A DNA stretch of 64,000 bases, from assembly GCA_028673005.1 (NCBI GenBank), contig CM054120.1, positions 54,868,057 through 54,932,056 of the forward strand, read 5' to 3'. This DNA comes from Tanypteryx hageni. Taxonomy: Eukaryota; Arthropoda; Insecta; Odonata; Petaluridae. The notes under the pieces are model-generated. The model was not told where the DNA came from, did no database searches, and was given only the letters and a program-made list of their open reading frames with translations. How positions within the stretch are numbered: position 1 is the stretch's first letter; every line of letters starts with the position of its first letter. Positions 58,237 to 64,000 of this stretch are shown here, one piece after another. A program made the translations under genes and the position numbers.

Positions 58237-60593
58237 CAATAAAAATTTCTCCAAAAAGAACTTGTTTAATGTCCTTGGGTATAGTAATATTTGTCCCAAA
58301 TTTGTCTTAGGTGCCTTTTTGGCCGCTGGAGATATTTAAGTGGTATATTAGCGGTCTTTGAATGGGCTATCTAAAAGGTGGCGGACCCCCATGTCCAACC
58401 AAATGCCACCTGTCTAAATAGACGAAAAGAGCGAGGCGGGTGAGAAGGTGGTGCCTTGTTAGCCTCCCCCCGCAAGAAGAAAGTGAGTTGACCCGTGCAA
58501 TGGTCCTCCAGGTGCTCCGCTCGCAGCGAGGCGTGCGGTTTACCCCTAGGTGGAATCTGGGTTCGCTCGGAAAGCCCTAACAGCTCTGGACCACATTGAA
58601 TTACTGTACTTCCTTCAAAAGGGGGAGTTTTCGAACGCCAGCAAAAGCAACGAAAGCTAGGGGAATATGATGGTTGATAGCCACTTGACATAAGCCAATG
58701 ATCGATCGGTTTACACTGCTGAGCTCCGCTGTGCTCGCTCACCTCGCTGACTGACTGACTGGGCACTCAAACATACAAACAAACAATAGAAGCAGCAACC
58801 CAGGACCTTTTCAGGGCCACCAATGACGTGACTGGAGTAACGGCACATTTTAGGGCTACAGAGGCAGCGAAGGTCCTTCGCAAGGCAAACGCCTATAGTT
58901 GGGGTGAAGCTGAATAAGGATAAGAAAGTTAACTCAGTTGGGTCTCCTTTAATTACAATGGTCAACATCGCAGCTAGAATACAAAATTCAATATTCAGGT
59001 TCAAGATATGCAGGCTCAAGATCAATAGAACTCTATCAGCCTCAGGTGGTAAGCGAATACGAACAGAACTAAGGATTTTTGTAGCAGGTCATTCCAGACA
59101 AGCATGGCTCTCTGTGAGAATACTAAAAAAATTGCCCGATTTAATAGAAGATATCTTTTTGAAAGACCTTAGGCTACTTCATCCGATTTAGACGTTTATC
59201 ATATGGAAGACGTAAGCTGCCGAATAAGTAAAAGCGGAAAATTTTATGAACCATCTCATGTGGGAAACGGAAAAAAATGATCCAAATATATCAAATGGAA
59301 ATATCTTTCATATACAAACATGCATATTTTGAAAAGAGTACAGAAATTCTGATGAAAGACAAAAGGGGTCCATCGAAATGTAATTTTTCCAAAGGTGCAA
59401 AAACAATATGGCTATATAGATAGCAATATATTATTCTTTTTCGGATATGAAGTATTGAACAACTCTCTTACATATGGAGATATTGCACGTAAATTGATGA
59501 TCAGGATAGTTCACTGAGTATTATACCCATAATACGACACACGGGAAACGGAAATGTTTCACAGCTTGCAGAGCCTATGCCCATTATCTGACTTTGTCTA
59601 AAGAAGGTGATTTACAAGAATAGGTGAATTCACAGAGAAAAGCAAAATTATGAAGAATAAATTGAAATCTCTTTTTCCAGTTGAAGGAAAAGTAATTACG
59701 CTCTATCGCAGTATTCCTGGAATAGAGGTAGGATTGTGTATGCAATTATCTACGGTAACAGTTCTCCAGTGTGAGAAGAATTTTTATAGATGCATTACAA
59801 TTTTCTGACTACAAATTATGGGAATGGAAATTTGCAAACATCTTCAATTTCTCCGACGTGAAATAAATATTGCTTGTATAAGATCTTTATACTATATATA
59901 TATATATACCCCATACAGGCTCATCTAAGGAAAATAAATTACACCAAAAAACAAAAAAAATTTTTCAATAATATAATGCATAAAAATGGAAAAAAGACTT
60001 GGAAACCTCCTCCCTTTTATAGGATGTATTCTTCTTAAATGCGCCTATTGTATCAAAAAAACCAAGTATAAGCACTCCCCTCTAAACAAACAAAAGATAT
60101 ACAGTTCGAAGGAAACATGCAACCAGCTAGAGGTAGGAAGGATAGATAAATTGTCTTCAATATGGGGAGATGGCACATGGACTGTTGATCGGGATTGTTC
60201 AGTGAATATTAAATCCATCATAGGACACAACAAAAAAGGAAAGGTTGTACAAATTGGACTGCGTCTAAAAAAGCCGAATTACAGGAATAGGTGAATTAAC
60301 TCAGAAAGCGAAAATAAGCAGAATAACTGGAAATCTCTTTTTTCAGCGAATGGAAAAGTAGTTGTGCTGTATCAAAATATTTCTGGAGGAGAGGTAGGTC
60401 TATGTACGCATTTCTCTATTCTAATAGATCTAGCGTTGGAGAAAAAGTTTTGTAGATGCATTGCAATGGTCAGATTCCAAAAAATGGGAATGGAAATATG
60501 CAAGCATTTTCCATTTCACAGTGGTGAAATAAATGTAAATATATTGCGTGTATATGATATTTAAACAATATATACACCCCACAAAAGCTCGAG
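58237..60593. repeat. 2.35-kb non-tRNA spacer, copy 4 (most diverged)
   Basis: Same edges. It carries most of the private changes, including an A-rich/T-rich rearrangement at 59,945-59,970 where copies 1-3 have one T run, and a 16-base AT run (59,893-59,908). Confidence 0.9.
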
Positions 60594-60985
60594 CATCTGT
60601 TGGGGCAGTTTGATACAAGCTTGGATAGTTCCGTCCCAACCAAGGAAACATCCGTGTTCAGAAACGAGAGAAAGAGTTCTGCTACGTTCGATCAGGGATA
60701 AAATATCCGCCCGGCAAGTGGAAGACCCGGGTTCGATTCCCGGTCATAGCACACTTTTTTCTCGTTTCAAAATTATTTTTACCTTTACAGAATATGCCTG
60801 TCTGCAAAGGATCTTCGGATGATATTATTCGATCAATTTCTGGTTTGGCAATCTCACCATTTAACAAGGAGGATTTTTTTCGATGTATCTCTTAGAGGAC
60901 ATCTGTTGGGAAGTTAGATACTAGCGTGGTTAGTTCCGTCCCAACCAAGGAAACATCCGTGTTCAGAAACGAGAGAAAGTGTTCT

Positions 60986-61045
60986 GCTACGATAGTTCAG
61001 GGGTAGAATATCCGACCGGCAATTGGATCGATTCCCGGTCAAAGC
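60986..61045 (+). pseudogene. tRNA-like remnant with deleted variable region and T-stem
   Basis: CCGGCAATTGGA is followed at once by TCGATTCCCGG; the AGACCCGGGT segment is gone, so neither T-arm nor B box can form. Compare the intact paralogue at 49,108. Confidence 0.6.
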
Positions 61046-62739
61046 AGACTTTTTTCTCGTTTCAAAATTATTCCCACCTTTACAGCTTATGGATGTCTGC
61101 ATAGGATCTTCGGATCATATTATTCCATCAATTTTTTTTTTCGGCAATCTCACCATTTGAGGGAGAGGAATTTCTTTCGATGTATCTCTTAGAGGACATT
61201 TGTTAGGGCAGTTTGATACTAGCTTGGCAAGTACCGTCCTAACCAAGGAAACTTCCGTGTTTAGAAACGAGAGAAAGTGTTCTGCTACGATAGTTCAGGG
61301 GTAGAATATCCTCCCGGCAAATGAACGACCCGGATACGATTTCCGGTCATAGGAGACTTTTTTCTCGTTTCAAAATTATTCCCACCTTTACAGCTTACGC
61401 CTGCCTGCATAAGATCTTCGAAACATAATATTCCATCAATTTCTTGTTTGCCAATCTTTCTATTTGAGAGGGAGGATTTTCTTTCGGTGAATCTATTAGA
61501 AGACATCTGTTGGGGCAGTTTGATACTAGTTTAGCTAGTTCCGTCCCAACCAAGGACACATCCGTGTTCAGAACGAGACTTACTTTTCTGCTACGATAGT
61601 CCAGGGGTAGAATATCCGCCCGGCAAGTGGAAGACCCGGGTTCGATTCCCGGTCATAGCAAACTTTTTTCTCGTTTCAATAATATTTTCACCTTTACAGC
61701 ATATGCCTGTCTGCAAAGGATCTTCGGATCATATTATTCCATCAATTTTAAGTTTGCCAATCTCACCATTTGACAAGGAGGATTTTTTTCGATGTATCAC
61801 TTAGAGGACATCTGTTGGGGCAGTTTGATACTAGCGTGGCTATTTCCGTCCCAACCAAGGATACATCCGTGTTCAGAAACGAGAGAAAGTGTTCTGCTAC
61901 GTTAGATCAGGAATAGAATATCCGCCCGAAAATTGGAAGACCAGGGTTCGATTCCAGATAATAGCAGATTTTTTCGCGTTTCAAAATTTTCCCAACTTTA
62001 CAGATTATGCCTGTCTACATAGGATCTTCGGATCATATTATTCCATCAATTTCTTGTTTGGCAATCTCACCATTTTACAAGGAGGATTTTTTTCGAAGTA
62101 TCTCTTATAGGACATCTGTTGGGGCATTTTGATACTAGCTTGGCTATTACCGTCCCAACCAAGGAAACATCCACGTTTGGAATCGAGTGAAAGTGTTCTG
62201 CTACGATAGTTCAGGGGTAGAATATCCGCCCGGCAAGTAGAAGGCCCGGGTTCGATTCGTGATCATAACAGAATTTTTTCTCATTTCAAAATTATTCCCA
62301 CCTTTACAGCTTACGCCTGTCTGCATAAGATCTTCGGATCATATTATTCCATCAATTTCTTGTTTGGCAATCTCACCATTTTACAAGGAGGATTTTTTTC
62401 GAAGTATCTCTTCGAGGACATCTGTCGGGGCATTTTAATACTAGCTTGGCCAGTACCGTCCCAACCAAGGAAACATCCATGTTCAGAAACGAGCGAGAGT
62501 GTTCTGCTACGATAGTTCAGGGGTAGAATAACCGCCCGGCAAGTAGAAGGCCCGGGTTCGATTCCAGGTCATATCAGTCTTTTTTCTCGTTTCAAAATCA
62601 TTGCCACCTTTACAGAGAGGGAGGAGTTTCTTTCGATGTATCTCTTAGAGAACATCTATTGGGGCAGTTTGATACTAGCGTGGCTAGATTCGTCCCAACC
62701 AAGGATACATCCGTGTTCAGAAACGAGAGAAAGTGTTCT

Positions 62740-62810
62740 GCTACGTTAGATCAGGGATAGAATATCCGCCCGAAAAGTGGAAGACCAGGGTTCGATTCCA
62801 GATAATAGCA
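62740..62810 (+). tRNA. tRNA-like element, anticodon position GAA
   Basis: Loop CCGAAAA on TCCGC/GTGGA. T-stem CAGGG/CCAGA is weakened and the acceptor 3' strand is TAATAGC. Loops of the same type occur at 28,969, 35,710, 43,935, 55,812 and 61,896. Confidence 0.45.
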
Positions 62811-63043
62811 GATTTTTTCTAGTTTCAAAATTATTCCCAACTTTACAGATTACGCCTGTCTGCATAGGAACTTCGGATCATATTATTCCATCAATTTCTT
62901 ATTAGGCAATCTCACCATATAAGAGGTAGGAGTTTCTTTCGTTGTATCTCTTAGAGGACATGTGTTGGGGAATTTTGATACTAGCTTGGCTAGATTCGCC
63001 CCAAACAACAACATACGTGTTCAGATACAAAAGAATGTGTTCT

Positions 63044-63114
63044 GCTACGATAATTCAGGGGTAGAATATCCGCCCGACAAGTGGAAGACACGGGTTCGAT
63101 TCCCGGTCACAGAA
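63044..63114 (+). tRNA. tRNA-like element, anticodon position GAC
   Basis: Isolated late member of the CCGACAA subfamily otherwise confined to families A and B. D-stem starts ATTC; acceptor 3' strand TCACAGA. Confidence 0.5.
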
Positions 63115-63654
63115 AACTTTTTTCTCGTTTCAAAATAATTGCCACCTTTACAGCATATGCCTGTCTGCATAGGATTTTCGGAACATATTTTTCCATCAAT
63201 TTCTTGATTGGCAATCTCACCATTTGACAAGGAGGATATTTTTCGAAGTATCTCTTAGAGGACATCTGTTGGGGCAGTTTGATACTACCTTGGATAGTTC
63301 CGTCCCAACCAAGGAAACATCCGTGTTCAGAAACGAGAGAAAGTGTTCTGCTACGTTAGATCAGGATAGAATTTTCTCCCGGAAAGTGGAAGACCCGGGC
63401 TCGATTCCAGATAATAGCTGATTTTTTCTCGTTTCAAAATTATTCCCAACTTTACAGCATATGCCTGTCTGCATAGGATCTTCGGATCATATTATTCCAT
63501 CAATTTCTTATTAGGCAATCTCACCATTTGAGAGGGATGAGTTTCTTTCGTTGTATCTCTTAGAGGACATCTGTTGGGGCATTTTGATACTAGCTTGGCT
63601 ATTACCGTCCCAACCAAGGAAACATCCATGTTTGGAAACGAGTGAAAGTGTTCT

Positions 63655-63725
63655 GCTACGATAGTCCAGGTGTAGAATATCCGCCCGGTAAGTGGAAGAC
63701 CCGGGTTCGATTCCCGGTCATAGCA
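63655..63725 (+). tRNA. tRNA-like element, anticodon position GGT
   Basis: Loop CCGGTAA with a TCCGC/GTGGA stem, perfect T-arm, acceptor 6 of 7, D-loop AGGTGTA. The only GGT copy I noted. Confidence 0.6.
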
Positions 63726-63960
63726 CGCTTTTTTCTCGTTTCAAAATTATTTTCACCTCTACAGCATATGCCTCTCTGCAAAGGATCTTCGGATCATATT
63801 ATTCCATCAATTTCTTGTTTGGCAATCTCACCACTTTACAAGGATAATTTTTTTCGAAGTATCTCTTAGAGGACATCTGTTGGGGCATTTTGATACTAGC
63901 TTGGCCAGTACCGTCCCAACCAAGGAAACATCCATGTTCAGAAACGAGCGAAAGTGTTCT

Positions 63961-64000
63961 GCTACGATAGTTCAGGGGTAGAATAACCGCCCGGAATAAC
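63961..64000 (+). pseudogene. Partial tRNA-like element at window end
   Basis: Acceptor strand, D-arm and part of the anticodon arm (ACCGC, CCGGAATAAC) are visible. The final bases already deviate from the CCGGCAA consensus, and the rest lies outside the window. Confidence 0.5.

Larger units (their letters stand above)
60594..64000 (+). repeat. Family C unit block 4 and divergent tail (12 units, runs off the window)
   Basis: Domain starts at 60681, 60986, 61284, 61590, 61896, 62200, 62506, 62740, 63044, 63350, 63655 and 63961 (cut by the window end). The first five follow block 2. From about 62,000 the units are more diverged and rearranged (loops CCGGTAA, CCGAAAA, CCGACAA), suggesting the array edge or an older segment. 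The domain at 60986 has lost about 11 bases of variable region and T-stem. The linker near 62,611 lacks the 73-bp module. Confidence 0.9.

Overview
The window is eukaryotic, most likely animal, repetitive DNA. I can support no ordinary protein-coding gene in it. Almost all of it is a tandem array of a unit of about 306 bp (adjacent copies usually 304-308 bp apart). Each unit carries a 71-nt tRNA-like domain: an acceptor stem on GCTACGA / TCATAGC, a D-arm GTTC...GAAT, a 5-bp anticodon stem, a perfect T-arm and a discriminator A. It has an internal RNA polymerase III A box (TAGTTCAGGGG) and B box (GGTTCGATTCC), and a run of 5-6 T three or four bases after the domain, as in a Pol III terminator. 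I counted about 180 such domains: 171 on the + strand and 9 on the - strand. The body resembles eukaryotic tRNA-Gly. The loop position for the invariant U33 is C in every well-folded copy I read, and the anticodon triplet varies between subfamilies (mostly GGC; also AGC, GAC, GAA, GGA, GCC, GGT, GGG). The species cannot be named from the sequence.

Layout. (A) 1 to about 23,830 is a first higher-order-repeat family with visible periods of 7,230 and 7,152 bp, then shorter partial copies. It contains three inverted blocks (about 5,321-5,693, 11,022-12,002 and 16,645-18,206) that share both junctions but hold 1, 3 and 5 inverted units. (B) About 23,830-40,585 is a second family with starts near 23,829, 30,876 and 37,617 (periods about 7,047 and 6,741 bp, then a truncated copy). 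(C) 40,586-64,000 is a third family: blocks of 11 or 12 units separated by four near-identical 2.35-kb non-tRNA spacers (40,586-42,929; 46,361-48,715; 52,452-54,806; 58,237-60,593), periods 5,775, 6,091 and 5,785 bp. The spacer has a GC-richer left part with a histone-3'-end-like stem-loop and an open frame without ATG, and an AT-rich right part that is an old internal duplication. A 38-bp relic of the spacer's right end survives in family B at 28,844-28,881 and 35,585-35,622, linking the two families.

Structure beyond the tRNA fold. In many units the sequence just before the domain (GAAACGAGA) is complementary to the sequence just after it (TCTCGTTTC), so the tRNA-like domain would sit on a long stem with the Pol III terminator in its 3' arm. 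The inter-tRNA stretch carries a GATC-TTCG-GATC hairpin and an ACTAGC-TTG-GCTAGT hairpin. The window therefore reads as a satellite made of Pol III-competent tRNA-like modules, with concerted evolution, unit-level crossing-over and nested inversion visible. Whether any copy is transcribed, charged or used in translation cannot be told from sequence; lack of U33 argues against ordinary decoding.
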